64,000 nucleotides of DNA from NCBI RefSeq assembly GCF_900141755.1, contig NZ_LT670844.1, positions 2,914,001-2,978,000 on the forward strand, given 5' to 3'. This document shows, piece by piece, positions 1 to 8,028 of this stretch (within the stretch, counting starts at the first letter, position 1; every line of letters begins with the position of its first letter). This DNA is from Bradyrhizobium lablabi (GTDB lineage: Bacteria > Pseudomonadota > Alphaproteobacteria > Rhizobiales > Xanthobacteraceae). Below the pieces are notes generated by a model. It was not told the origin of the DNA and made no database searches. It was given only the letters and a program-made list of their open reading frames with translations. The translations under genes were made by a program, and so were the position numbers.

Positions 1-857
1 TCGAAAACGTCGAGGAAACCGGCGCCACAGCTCACGTAAACGCGCGCCCGCTTCGCATCGACAAACAGGTCATCAGCATCACCGCAGGTCTCGGCGGTCG
101 CAATGAGCTTGCCACCAGTCATGGAAAAAACGCCGAGCTCCGCAGGAGCCCGAAAGATTACAAGAACCTGGCGGCGGCCTTGATCGAGCGCCATTGGAAA
201 ATTCGCGCCCCGACCATGGGTTGGCCATTTCGCGATCTGCTTTTGCGAGACGCGGTCAACGACTGCGATACCGTGGCCATCCGGCACGTTGACGAAGATC
301 TGGCTGGTATCCGGGTCGATCTGGAAAGCTTCGGGGTGCGCCTTCACCGGAACGTCGCCAACCTTGCCATGGGTCGAAGGATCGATGACGGCAAGCGCCC
401 CGTTGCCGTATCCGATGAAGACCCGACTGGTCGCGGCGTCGATGCGAATATTGTCCGCGTCGTCGCCAAGCTCGATCTGTCCGGCGGACTTGTAGTCGTT
501 TCCTTCAAACAATCGTACCGAGCCATCTCCGGCATTAGCGATATAAAGCATGTCGGTCGACGGCTCGTAGCCGACGCCCTGGGGCTCCTTCAGTCCTGAA
601 ATCCTGCGGATCAACTTGCGATTTTGGAGATCGACAATTCCAACGCTGCCATTTCCTAATTCGGCAACGAATAGACGTTGCCGCTTCAAATCAACAGCCA
701 TGTGGTCGATCCGGCCGCGCACGTCGCCCAAGGGAATCTTTGCCTCAAGCTGGAGCGGCGCCGTCTCCGCGGGCTGGGCAAACACTGCGGTGTTAGCCAG
801 CACCACGATGCCGGCTAACATGGTCACGATCGTCGAGAGCGGATGTGACATCGCCAT
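1..857 (-). CDS. YncE-type beta-propeller protein, exported (3' end cut by window edge)
   Basis: The minus strand is open from an ATG at 857 to the left edge, giving at least 285 residues. An alternative in-frame ATG is at 851; AAGGA sits just upstream. The N-terminus (MAMSHPLSTIVTMLAGIVVL then AVFAQPA) is a clear Sec signal peptide. The rest shows repeated short beta-strand blades such as RIDHMAVDLKRQRLFVAEL, GVGYEPSTDMLYIAN and DNIRIDAATSRVFIGYG, the pattern of YVTN/YncE beta-propellers. These are periplasmic proteins, often of unknown ligand. The C-terminus lies outside the window. The next gene on the same strand is the Tat-exported superoxide dismutase, 255 bp upstream; co-transcription is uncertain. 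No enzymatic motif was seen. Confidence 0.85.
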   Translation of the reverse strand, partial: MAMSHPLSTIVTMLAGIVVLANTAVFAQPAETAPLQLEAKIPLGDVRGRIDHMAVDLKRQRLFVAELGNGSVGIVDLQNRKLIRRISGLKEPQGVGYEPSTDMLYIANAGDGSVRLFEGNDYKSAGQIELGDDADNIRIDAATSRVFIGYGNGALAVIDPSTHGKVGDVPVKAHPEAFQIDPDTSQIFVNVPDGHGIAVVDRVSQKQIAKWPTHGRGANFPMALDQGRRQVLVIFRAPAELGVFSMTGGKLIATAETCGDADDLFVDAKRARVYVSCGAGFLDVF

Positions 858-1012
858 AACATCCTTGAGGAATGAGTTGTTTCAGTTCCCAAATCCAAGG
901 CTGTTGGACAATCTTGAACGGTTTGCCAGCCTCAGCTAGTGGACCATTACCCAAGTCGGTTGAAGCAGCGGGCGAAGCGCAATCCAGGACCGGCGGATCC
1001 AATTGCAGCATT

Positions 1013-1050
1013 GCCCCGGATTTCGCTTCGCTTTATCCAGGCTACAACAG
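1013..1050. repeat. Bradyrhizobium-type short intergenic palindromic repeat
   Basis: Arms CCCGGAT and ATCCAGG-type sequence flank a TTCGCTTCGC core. This resembles a short palindromic element scattered between genes in Bradyrhizobium. It is slightly degenerate here. The rest of the 858-1112 gap shows no gene. Confidence 0.5.
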
Positions 1051-1112
1051 CTAATTTGCGGGGCCGCCTCCCGCCTTCGGACGCAAGCGAGGGACGTCGC
1101 GCAGTATAGCTG

Positions 1113-1835
1113 CTAGCTTTCGCGGCTGTACTGATCGTACAGCCTCAAAGCGTTGTCCCAGCGGATTGCCTCCATGTAGATGTCGACATAGCGCGCGGCT
1201 GCGGCGCCGTAGTCCATGTGATAGGCGTGCTCGTACATGTCGAGCACCAGCACCGGCCGGCCGCCGGCCAATGTCGTGGTGTGGTCCGCCGCCCATTGAT
1301 TGACGAGGCGCTTGTCGCGCGGCGAATAGGACAGGATCACCCAGCCCGAGCCGCCGCCTTCCGCCTTGCCCATCGCGGCGAATTCCGTGCGCCAACGCTC
1401 GAGGCTGCCGAAATCCCGCGCGATGGCGCCTGCCAGCGCGCCGCTCGCACTGGCACCGCCACCGAGCCCGTCGAAATAGATCTCGTGCAGGATCATCGAG
1501 TTCGCGGCGATCAATTCCTCGCGCTTCAAGCCGTTGATCACAAAATTCGGCGCCTTGGCGAAATCGAGTTCGGCGAGCTGCGTGCCGATCGCGTTGAGGC
1601 GTTTTACGGCGCCGACGTAGTTATTTTCGTAATGGCTTACGAGCACTTTTTCAGAAATGCCCTTGATCGACTTCGGATCGAGTGACAAAGGTTTTGCTTG
1701 ATACGGCATCGTTTTGGCTCCGCTTCCTTGGTTGCCTTGGGCGAATGCGGGGCTTGCCACTAGGGTCGCTGATGCGGCGGCGGCAGCGAGTCCCGCTCCC
1801 TGAATGAAGCTTCGGCGTTCGGTCGTGATGGTCAT
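1113..1835 (-). CDS. Fe/Mn superoxide dismutase with Tat signal
   Basis: 240 residues, starting at the ATG at 1835, which is preceded by AAGGAGT; a longer reading frame upstream lacks signal-peptide logic. Residues 7-33 form a twin-arginine signal (ERRSFIQG, an Ala-rich core, then AFAQ), so export in folded, metal-loaded form is inferred. The mature part is a complete Fe/Mn SOD. Likely metal ligands are His68 (VSHYENNY), His117 (MILHEIYF), Asp199 and His203 (LDMYEHAYHMDYG). It converts superoxide to peroxide and oxygen. The gap to the upstream LamG-like gene is 64 bp, so an operon with that gene and the rhodanese-ChrB gene is plausible. Iron versus manganese cannot be decided from sequence by eye. 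Confidence 0.93.
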   Translation of the reverse strand: MTITTERRSFIQGAGLAAAAASATLVASPAFAQGNQGSGAKTMPYQAKPLSLDPKSIKGISEKVLVSHYENNYVGAVKRLNAIGTQLAELDFAKAPNFVINGLKREELIAANSMILHEIYFDGLGGGASASGALAGAIARDFGSLERWRTEFAAMGKAEGGGSGWVILSYSPRDKRLVNQWAADHTTTLAGGRPVLVLDMYEHAYHMDYGAAAARYVDIYMEAIRWDNALRLYDQYSRES

Positions 1836-1899
1836 GGAAGACTCCTTGTGTTGACAGCCCCGAAAGGTGAACGTGGCAGACGACTGGTTGATTGCGGAC

Positions 1900-2595
1900 T
1901 CATGGCAACGGTGCGATCTCGATCTGGTCGAAGCGAGTGACGCTGTCGCCTTTGGTCCAGAGTGCGATCTTTCCCGCACCGGATAGAGTTCTATCGAACC
2001 CGGTGAACACCCAAATGCCGTCGAGCGAGACGACGAATTCGTCGTCCCTGGCTCGAACCGTCAGGGTATGCCAACTGTGCGATGCAACGTCCGCGTCAAC
2101 GCTTACGATCTCCTCCGACGCGCCGTCGCTCACGCGTGAGAAAAGAACTTCATCCCTCAGCGCATCCATTTGAACGAGATAATAATCTTGCGGGCTGCGG
2201 AGTCGCACGGCGACCCCACCGCCCTGATCTGACTTTCCCCCATCCGCTTTAAGGCGAAGGCTGATTTCCGCATTCTTGATCGATGCAGTTTTGTAGATCG
2301 CGAGTGGGAATCCGTCCTCGGCCGTCTGTACGCCGGACTGTTCGATGGCAAGGCCGGCGTTGGCGGTCGGGTCACCCACTATCGTCCACTGTCCTTGCGA
2401 TAGATCGAATTCGGCCGGGGCAGCTCCGATCTCACGTTTTCGGATGTCGATGGAGGTTGCTGCCCCGAGAGCGGTTGAGCCCAATTCCACGCAAGTAACG
2501 CACGCGAGAGCCAGGAGCACATGAAGCGTGAGAGCTCGACGACGAATGAATTTGCTGTTCAACACCTTCAGGCCCCAATTGCTTGCGCGGACCAA
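1900..2595 (-). CDS. secreted LamG/DUF1080-like jelly-roll protein
   Basis: 231 residues with an N-terminal hydrophobic signal (RRRALTLHVLLALACVTCVELGSTALGA, quoted as residues about 18-45 in pieces). The mature region has the strand pattern of concanavalin/LamG-like or DUF1080 domains: VAVRLRSPQDYYLVQMDALR, WHTLTVRARDDEFVVSLDG and a final GKIALWTKGDSVTRFDQIEI. No catalytic residues can be assigned. The ATG at 2595 overlaps the upstream rhodanese-ChrB gene by 28 bp. A GTG at 2565 that removes the overlap is an alternative start. The overlap and shared strand suggest translation coupled to that gene, followed by the SOD gene. Confidence 0.75.
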   Translation of the reverse strand: MVRASNWGLKVLNSKFIRRRALTLHVLLALACVTCVELGSTALGAATSIDIRKREIGAAPAEFDLSQGQWTIVGDPTANAGLAIEQSGVQTAEDGFPLAIYKTASIKNAEISLRLKADGGKSDQGGGVAVRLRSPQDYYLVQMDALRDEVLFSRVSDGASEEIVSVDADVASHSWHTLTVRARDDEFVVSLDGIWVFTGFDRTLSGAGKIALWTKGDSVTRFDQIEIAPLP

Positions 2596-3374
2596 TTATG
2601 TGTCTCGGCTTGCAGAGAGCGGCACCAAGTGTAGAGCGCGTCATAGATGACCATGCCATGCTTCAGCATTTCATGGTCGTCCGGAAAATTCGCCGAGAGA
2701 CCGAGCGAGATCGCGAACAGGCCGCCGCATTGAGGGCTTAGATCATGCCGCGATGTATCGGCGCCCCGGACAATCGTCGCGAGGTGATCGAGCGCCGGGT
2801 CCTTGATGTCGTATACGCGCAGGATGGTATCGAACGAGCAGCGCTCGCCCTCATGCGTGAATTCTACACCATCGATGTCGTACGCGATCCCACCCATCTG
2901 TTGGGCAACTGCAACGACCTGATCCTTCGGGACGTAGATGAACTCTGCATTGGGATCGATGAAGCGCCGGATCAGCCAGGGACACGCGATCCGATCGATC
3001 TTCGGGTGTTCTCGGGTCACCCATTTGCCAGGAGACCCCCCGATATTACGGCGCGTCGGCAATCCCTGCTCAGTCCAATTCGCGATGCCGCCTTCCAGGA
3101 AGTTGGCTTCCAATCCCATGAGACGCAACGCAGTGGCTACGCCTTGGCTAACTGCCTGTCCGTGAATGCAGTAGGTGACGACTTGCCGGCCGCACGGCAA
3201 CTCGGTTCGCCATTGTTCCACGTCATCGGGAGAGCAGTGAAACGCATCAGCCACGAGTGTGTCGGCGCCGGCAAAGTCAGCATCGCGCCGAACATCGACG
3301 ACGATCGGCGCCGCCTCGGAGCCTAGCCGTGCATAGAGGGCATCTGGGGAAATTGAATGTTTACGGTCGTCCAT
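2568..3374 (-). CDS. rhodanese-like domain fused to ChrB C-terminal (chromate resistance) domain
   Basis: 268 residues, starting at the ATG at 3374 with GAGGAG 8 nt upstream; a TTG at 3380 is possible but less likely. Residues about 8-110 are a rhodanese domain with the active-site loop CIHGQAVS (Cys69). Residues about 117-268 match the ChrB C-terminal family, with the hallmark WVTREHPKIDRIACPWLIRR followed by FIDPNAEFIYVP. ChrB-type proteins are linked to chromate resistance, and rhodaneses move sulfane sulfur. The fusion suggests sulfur-based redox or oxyanion detoxification, but the substrate is inferred. No chrA transporter is visible; a TauE/SafE exporter lies about 0.8 kb away on the same strand. 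Confidence 0.85.
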   Translation of the reverse strand: MDDRKHSISPDALYARLGSEAAPIVVDVRRDADFAGADTLVADAFHCSPDDVEQWRTELPCGRQVVTYCIHGQAVSQGVATALRLMGLEANFLEGGIANWTEQGLPTRRNIGGSPGKWVTREHPKIDRIACPWLIRRFIDPNAEFIYVPKDQVVAVAQQMGGIAYDIDGVEFTHEGERCSFDTILRVYDIKDPALDHLATIVRGADTSRHDLSPQCGGLFAISLGLSANFPDDHEMLKHGMVIYDALYTWCRSLQAETHNWSAQAIGA

Positions 3375-3789
3375 GCGCAAATCTCCTCGACAAGTCGAGT
3401 GTTGCGCAGTGCTTGGACCGTGGTCTCAAGGGGAGACTGCATTTTCCCCTTCGGATTTATTAATCAGGGCCCGTCCCAAACGCAAGACGGACAATCACCG
3501 AGCACGGACAAATCTTGGCCTGCTCGGGTCGCTTGCGCCTGTGTTGAGCAATAAACCTGTGCCCTCAAAGAGGTTCGCGTGCGGCATCACAAATTCGTGC
3601 GGATTTGTGCGCGGCACCGCAACGAAGTGTGTTGCTTCGGAACTTTTGCAGGACGATTTTTCGGGCTGGTCTCATTTAGAAAAAGCGCGAGCGTCGCGAT
3701 TGCGTCCCAAGGCGGAACCGCGGTGTCGAATAAGCGTTGCAGGCACGGACGATGTTTTCGGGATTCGCACAAGCCAGGGAGCACGGATC
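3375..3789. other. gene-free stretch with a small inverted repeat
   Basis: This stretch separates the divergent rhodanese-ChrB and PepSY genes and presumably holds both promoters. A 7-bp inverted repeat, CACAAAT (3588-3594) and ATTTGTG (3603-3609), is separated by 8 nt and could be an operator. Long reading frames through it have no protein-like composition. Confidence 0.4.
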
Positions 3790-4026
3790 ATGTCGGCGCG
3801 AGCAGTCTCTCAAGCGGTTCTTTACTCTATGCTGATGGTTGGCGTCTTCTCGCCTGCCCATGCCCTGACCCAGCAGGAGCTTATAGCCAAGCTTGAATCC
3901 GCGGGTTATTCGCAAATCCGAGAAATCAAATCCACCGCGGAAGGTACGTCCGTCAAGGCGATGAAAGACGGCAAGGAAGTGTCCCTCGTCGTCGATAGCA
4001 GCGGCCAAATCCAAGAACGGCGCTAG
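3790..4026 (+). CDS. small secreted PepSY-domain protein
   Basis: 78 residues from the ATG at 3790. The N-terminus (SQAVLYSMLMVGVFSPAHAL) is a signal peptide ending in AHA. The remainder (LTQQELIAKLESAGYSQIRE, TSVKAMKDGKEVSLVVDSSG) is a single PepSY-type fold as found in short periplasmic PepSY proteins. The reading frame extends far upstream, but only this start gives an export signal. Function is unknown; PepSY domains are thought to act as inhibitors or ligand-binding modules. The neighbour to the right is a convergent TauE/SafE gene. Confidence 0.75.
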   Translation: MSARAVSQAVLYSMLMVGVFSPAHALTQQELIAKLESAGYSQIREIKSTAEGTSVKAMKDGKEVSLVVDSSGQIQERR

Positions 4027-4195
4027 AAACTCGTCTGTCGTCGCGCCAATCCGTTGCCGCCAGAGGTCCGTCGCTTCGAGTTTGTGGCGCAACGCGGACG
4101 AGTTCACCCCGCCTCGCGGTGCCGCCGCATGCCCAAACTCGGAAATCGAATACTTCTTCATTCAGAAAAATAATCGGCCTGCTCTTGGTGTGCCC

Positions 4196-4939
4196 TCAGT
4201 AAATCAGCGCCGCGCCCGACACCAGCAGAAGGATCAGCACCACTCTCCGGAAAGTAGCCTCGTCGAGACGTCCGTAAAGTTTCATGCCAAGCCATGTCCC
4301 GGCGAGCAGTACCGGCAATCCGAACAGAAACATTCGGATCGTGTCCGCCGATACCACGCCCTTGACGCCAAGCCACACAGCACTCATGGCGAAGGTCGCC
4401 ACAGCAACCGGCTGAAAGATGGTGCGCTGCCGATCCTTCGGCCAACCGCGCAGGCCGCACCAGATCGTCACCACGATGCCCGCGAGTCCCGTTATTCCCC
4501 CGAGCACGCCATTCAGAAATCCGATGCCGGCGTCAACGGTTGCGCCTCCACCCACCGATGCGATTTTCGGACGAAGGAGTGCGTAAAGGCTGTAGAGCAC
4601 GAGAAATACGCCGATGCCGGTCTTGACGTGCGCAGGGTCCGCCCAGCCGAGAATCGAAATGCCGACCGGCACACCGATGACGGCGCCGGCCAGGAACGGC
4701 CAGAGCTTGCTCCAGTCGAGCGCGTGCCGCAGCTTCCAGACCGAGTAACCCTGCACGATCAAGCCGAACGCAACGATCAGCGTCGCGGTTTGCAACGGCG
4801 TGAGGATGTAGAGCCAGATCGACGCCGCGACCAATCCAAAGGCAAAGCCCGACAGGCCGGCGACCAGCGCCCCGGCAAACGTCGCAATGAGAAAGGTGGT
4901 GAGATCGAGGGAAAACACGTCCATGGAAAACACATTCAT
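4196..4939 (-). CDS. TauE/SafE family sulfite/anion exporter
   Basis: 247 residues from the ATG at 4939 (GGAG 8 nt upstream). Eight or so hydrophobic segments include TTFLIATFAGALVAGLSGFA at the N-terminus and the repeat-like GFLNGVLGGITGLAGIVVTI in the second half. This duplicated small-residue-rich pattern is diagnostic of the TauE/SafE (DUF81) family of inner-membrane exporters of sulfite or organosulfonates. Proximity to a rhodanese-ChrB protein suggests a sulfur-related role, but the substrate is not shown by sequence. Convergent with the PepSY gene. Confidence 0.9.
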   Translation of the reverse strand: MNVFSMDVFSLDLTTFLIATFAGALVAGLSGFAFGLVAASIWLYILTPLQTATLIVAFGLIVQGYSVWKLRHALDWSKLWPFLAGAVIGVPVGISILGWADPAHVKTGIGVFLVLYSLYALLRPKIASVGGGATVDAGIGFLNGVLGGITGLAGIVVTIWCGLRGWPKDRQRTIFQPVAVATFAMSAVWLGVKGVVSADTIRMFLFGLPVLLAGTWLGMKLYGRLDEATFRRVVLILLLVSGAALIY

Positions 4940-5063
4940 GCGCTCGCTCCAAGCCAAAGCGAGCAGCGCTTGAATGGGTGTCCCATTTGACGGGGAGGCT
5001 GCGATGCCCCCGCTCCCTCAGCCTACCTCAAATCGCGATCGGAACCAATCGACAATAACTGAA

Positions 5064-5312
5064 TCATCCCGCGGATGGCTCCTTCACCCCGAGCATCGCC
5101 GCCGCAGTCAATGCGGCGTACGCGCAAAACCCGATCGCGCCGAGATCGAGCCAGAAGATGGCGACCAGCGCGCACGCTATGTTCGCAAGGAGACGGACGG
5201 CGTTAGCCGTCACGGTCAATATGACGCTGCCGAACCCTTGCGTTACGAAGTAAAGCGGCATCCCCAGGCCGTACAATCCGTAGAGGCCGTCAACTGGGCC
5301 GAAATTCAATTG
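5064..5312 (-). pseudogene. C-terminal remnant of a MATE-family efflux transporter
   Basis: The minus strand encodes about 80 residues that read as the last two transmembrane helices of a MATE transporter (GLGMPLYFVTQGFGSVILTV, VRLLANIACALVAIFWLDLG, FCAYAALTAAAML). A full MATE protein is about 450 residues. Nothing upstream continues it; the preceding DNA is the end of an SDR gene. I read this as a deletion remnant. A short membrane protein of its own is possible but unlikely. Confidence 0.6.
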
Positions 5313-5326
5313 AATTAGGCCGTGTA

Positions 5327-6073
5327 CTAGAGCTTCGAACCGCCATCCACGTGGATGGTATCGCCGGTGATCCACCTTGCATTGTCCGATGCCAGGAAGG
5401 CGATCACGCCACCGATGTCGTCGGGCTGCGCGAGGCGCTTCAGCGCCTGCATGCCCAGCGCGTCGTCGCGGCCGGCGTCCGTCCTGGTGAAGTTCAACAT
5501 GTCCGTCTCGACGACACCGGGCGCGACGGCATTGACGCGGATACCACGTGCGCCAAGTGCCGAGGCGAAATGCTTCACCAGGGTGTCGATGGCGCCCTTG
5601 GTTGCTGCATACGCTGGTTCCGTACCAACCACGGCGCGCGCCGCGAGCGACGAGAGGAAAACGATGCTGCTTCCCTTCGACATGATCGGAAGCAGCTGCT
5701 GCACAAGAAAGAACGGTGCGCGGACATTCACTGCGAAGAGCTTATCGAAATCCTCGACCGTCGTTTCCTCGATGGTCGCCGCTTTCAAGACCCCTGCATT
5801 GGCGACCAGGATGTCCAGGCGATCTCCGACAATGCTGCGGGCCTGCCTGGCAAGCTTGCTGGCGCCGTCCGCGGCGGCGAGGTCGGTCGCTATGGCATCC
5901 GCTCGGCCGCCGGCTTCGCTTATCTCTGCGACAACCTCGTCGGCTTCCTTCGCTCCACGGCCGTAATGCACGAGAACCTGGGCGCCGGCGGCAGCGAGCG
6001 CGAGTGCGCTGGCGCGTCCTATGCCGCGCGAAGCGCCGGTAACGAGAGCGGTTTTGCCGGTGAGACTAGGCAT
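5327..6073 (-). CDS. SDR-family NAD(P)-dependent oxidoreductase
   Basis: 248 residues from the ATG at 6073; an in-frame ATG at 6079 adds two residues. It is a classical short-chain dehydrogenase: cofactor motif TGASRGIG near residue 13, the NAG motif (ILVANAGVL), catalytic Ser in FLSSLAAR, YAATK (Tyr and Lys) and a C-terminal TGDTIHVDGG. The substrate is unknown. It is the third gene of a same-strand set (SDR 7105-7851, hydrolase 6121-6987, this SDR), 47 bp downstream of the hydrolase. A divergent LysR regulator likely controls the set. Confidence 0.92.
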   Translation of the reverse strand: MPSLTGKTALVTGASRGIGRASALALAAAGAQVLVHYGRGAKEADEVVAEISEAGGRADAIATDLAAADGASKLARQARSIVGDRLDILVANAGVLKAATIEETTVEDFDKLFAVNVRAPFFLVQQLLPIMSKGSSIVFLSSLAARAVVGTEPAYAATKGAIDTLVKHFASALGARGIRVNAVAPGVVETDMLNFTRTDAGRDDALGMQALKRLAQPDDIGGVIAFLASDNARWITGDTIHVDGGSKL

Positions 6074-6120
6074 GATCATCGTCCGGGTTGTTGCTGTGGC
6101 GGATAACGTGACTTCGATCC

Positions 6121-6987
6121 TCACCCGTCTCGGCGCTCGTCCGCCGACAGGAACATCGAGACATGACGGACGAAGAGTTCGGGATACTGGTACTGCGAGC
6201 CGTGATTTGCGTCGGGATAGAGGATGAGTTGGGCGTTCGGCAGTTGCTGCTGCAGGATGAACGAGTTCACGGAGTAGATGATCACGTCCTTGCCGCCGTT
6301 CACGACCAGGGTCGGCTGGCGGATCGACTTCAGATATTCGAACGGTTTCTCCTGCGGCGCGCCCCATTTGCCGATCGCCTCGAGCTGGGCAGGCGCGACT
6401 GTCCCGTTCACCTCGGGATCGCGGTTCTCGCTGCGCAGCCGGAAGCGCTCGAGGAATTCACGTCCCTTAGCCTGGCTCTGCTCGGACGGCGTGAAGTGCA
6501 CGCGAAGCCAGAGATGATCGGGCTCGTCATAGGTGGCGCCGAAGATTTCCTGCGCCTCTGGCGTGAGGGTGGCCATGCCCTCGCCGCTGCGCGGACCGGT
6601 GCCGACCAACACCAGGCGCCTGACGAGATCGGGAGCCTGAAGGGTGATTTCCTGCGCGACAAAGCCGCCGATCGAGAAGCCGAGCACATCGACTTTCGTC
6701 AGTCCCAGCGCCTTGATGAAGGCCACGGCGTTGGCGCCCATTTTCTCGAACGTCGTGGGCACCTCTCCAGAAGAACTGGATATGCCGGCGTTGTTGAACA
6801 GGATCACTTCGCGGTCCTTGGCGAAACCGTCGGTCACCGCCGGATCCCAATGGTCCATGGTGCCCGTAAAGTGCTGGTTGAAGACGAGCGGCACGCCGGC
6901 TGCATTGCCAAAGCGGCGATAGGCAAAGCGGATGCCGTTAGCTTCGACGAACTGCGTCGGGGCGGTCTGGTGACTGTGCTGGGTCAT
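6121..6987 (-). CDS. alpha/beta-fold hydrolase
   Basis: 288 residues, with AGAGGGAA upstream of the ATG at 6987. The oxyanion/HG-like region is NQHFTGTMDHWDP. The nucleophile elbow is GFSIGGF, the acid is in VVNGGKDVII, and the catalytic His is in DANHGSQYQ. The family includes esterases, haloperoxidase-like and lactone hydrolases; the substrate cannot be named. It sits between two SDR genes on the same strand, which suggests a small catabolic or detoxification pathway in which oxidoreductases and a hydrolase act on a common compound. Confidence 0.9.
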   Translation of the reverse strand: MTQHSHQTAPTQFVEANGIRFAYRRFGNAAGVPLVFNQHFTGTMDHWDPAVTDGFAKDREVILFNNAGISSSSGEVPTTFEKMGANAVAFIKALGLTKVDVLGFSIGGFVAQEITLQAPDLVRRLVLVGTGPRSGEGMATLTPEAQEIFGATYDEPDHLWLRVHFTPSEQSQAKGREFLERFRLRSENRDPEVNGTVAPAQLEAIGKWGAPQEKPFEYLKSIRQPTLVVNGGKDVIIYSVNSFILQQQLPNAQLILYPDANHGSQYQYPELFVRHVSMFLSADERRDG

Positions 6988-7041
6988 TGAGGTTCCCTCT
7001 GGCGGTGGCGCTTAGGCCGATATGCGAAGTGGTTCGAAGGC

Positions 7042-7064
7042 GGGCGGCCTCGGGAAGACCGCCC
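7042..7064. terminator. GC-rich hairpin between SDR and hydrolase genes
   Basis: GGGCGG (7042-7047) pairs with CCGCCC (7059-7064) across an 11-nt loop. No U-tract follows on the minus strand, so it may be an attenuator, an mRNA-stability element or nothing. Confidence 0.3.
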
Positions 7065-7104
7065 CTCAATCGGGCGCGGAGCGAACCTCCGCGCGCGGAC
7101 AGGA

Positions 7105-7851
7105 TCAGTTCGCGGTCATACCGCCGTCGACGTTAAGGACCTCGCCCGTGATCCACTTGGCTCCGTCCGACGCGATGAAGACGATACCGTCGGCGATTTC
7201 CTCGGCGAGACCGAGACGATCCAGCGGAACCTGCCTCACCAGGCCGGCCTTGTTCGCGGACGTGCCGGTGAAGCGGGTCAGCATGCCCGTGTCCGTGGGG
7301 CCAGGGGCTACGGCATTCACGCGAATGCCCGACTTGGCGATTTCGAGCGCCACCGACTTGGTGATGCCTTCGACAGCGTGCTTTGCGCCGACGTAGATCG
7401 AGGCGTAAGCCGCGCCCCTGTGTCCGTAGGTCGACGAAATATTGATGATGCTGCCGCTCCCCTGCGCCTGCATCGCGCGCACTTCGTGCTTCATGCTCAG
7501 GACGACGCCGAGAACGTTGGTCTCGAAGGTCTGATTGAAGGTCTCCGCGGTCTGGTCGGTGATCGGGCCGACCGCACCTTCGGTGGCGGCGTTGTTCACC
7601 GCGACATCGAGACGGCCAAACCGTGCGACGGTCTTGTCGACCATGGCGCGGACGTCGTCCTCCTTGCGGACGTCGGCGTTGATGAACTCGGCCTCGGAAC
7701 CCAAAGAACGGAGTTCCTTGACGAGCGCCTTGCCGGCCTCATCACGCCGACCGGCAACGACCACCCTCGCGCCCTTCTTGGCGAAGGCGACGGCGGCGGC
7801 GCGCCCGATGCCCGTTAATCCACCGGTGATCAATACGACTGGGTTGCTCAT
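7105..7851 (-). CDS. SDR-family oxidoreductase
   Basis: 248 residues. Motifs in order: TGGLTGIG cofactor loop near residue 9; NADVRKEDDV; VNNAATEGAVG; INISSTYGHRG with catalytic Ser; YVGAKHAV (Tyr, Lys); and TGEVLNVDGG near the end. All SDR catalytic residues are present, so it is probably active; the substrate is unknown. It is the promoter-proximal gene of the SDR-hydrolase-SDR set and faces the LysR gene across a 177-bp gap. Confidence 0.92.
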   Translation of the reverse strand: MSNPVVLITGGLTGIGRAAAVAFAKKGARVVVAGRRDEAGKALVKELRSLGSEAEFINADVRKEDDVRAMVDKTVARFGRLDVAVNNAATEGAVGPITDQTAETFNQTFETNVLGVVLSMKHEVRAMQAQGSGSIINISSTYGHRGAAYASIYVGAKHAVEGITKSVALEIAKSGIRVNAVAPGPTDTGMLTRFTGTSANKAGLVRQVPLDRLGLAEEIADGIVFIASDGAKWITGEVLNVDGGMTAN

Positions 7852-8028
7852 TTTGTAATTCTCGCAATTTGCTGCCCTACCGGCAGAGTATGGAAGGGAA
7901 ATGTCTGGCCCCGGCGCTTAGAGAGCCGAGAACAGTCACTAGTTCTTTCGTGAGCGGCTATGTAGGCTCCCCCGGCGCACGCGAAAAAGACTTTGTAAGC
8001 TTAGGGGCATGCCCTGGAGGTATGGAAG
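7852..8028. promoter_or_regulatory. divergent LysR/SDR control region
   Basis: This 177-bp gap between a LysR gene and an oppositely transcribed operon is the classic place for a LysR-type binding site and two overlapping promoters. I could not fix one T-N11-A box with confidence. GGAGG lies just before the LysR start at 8029. Confidence 0.5.
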
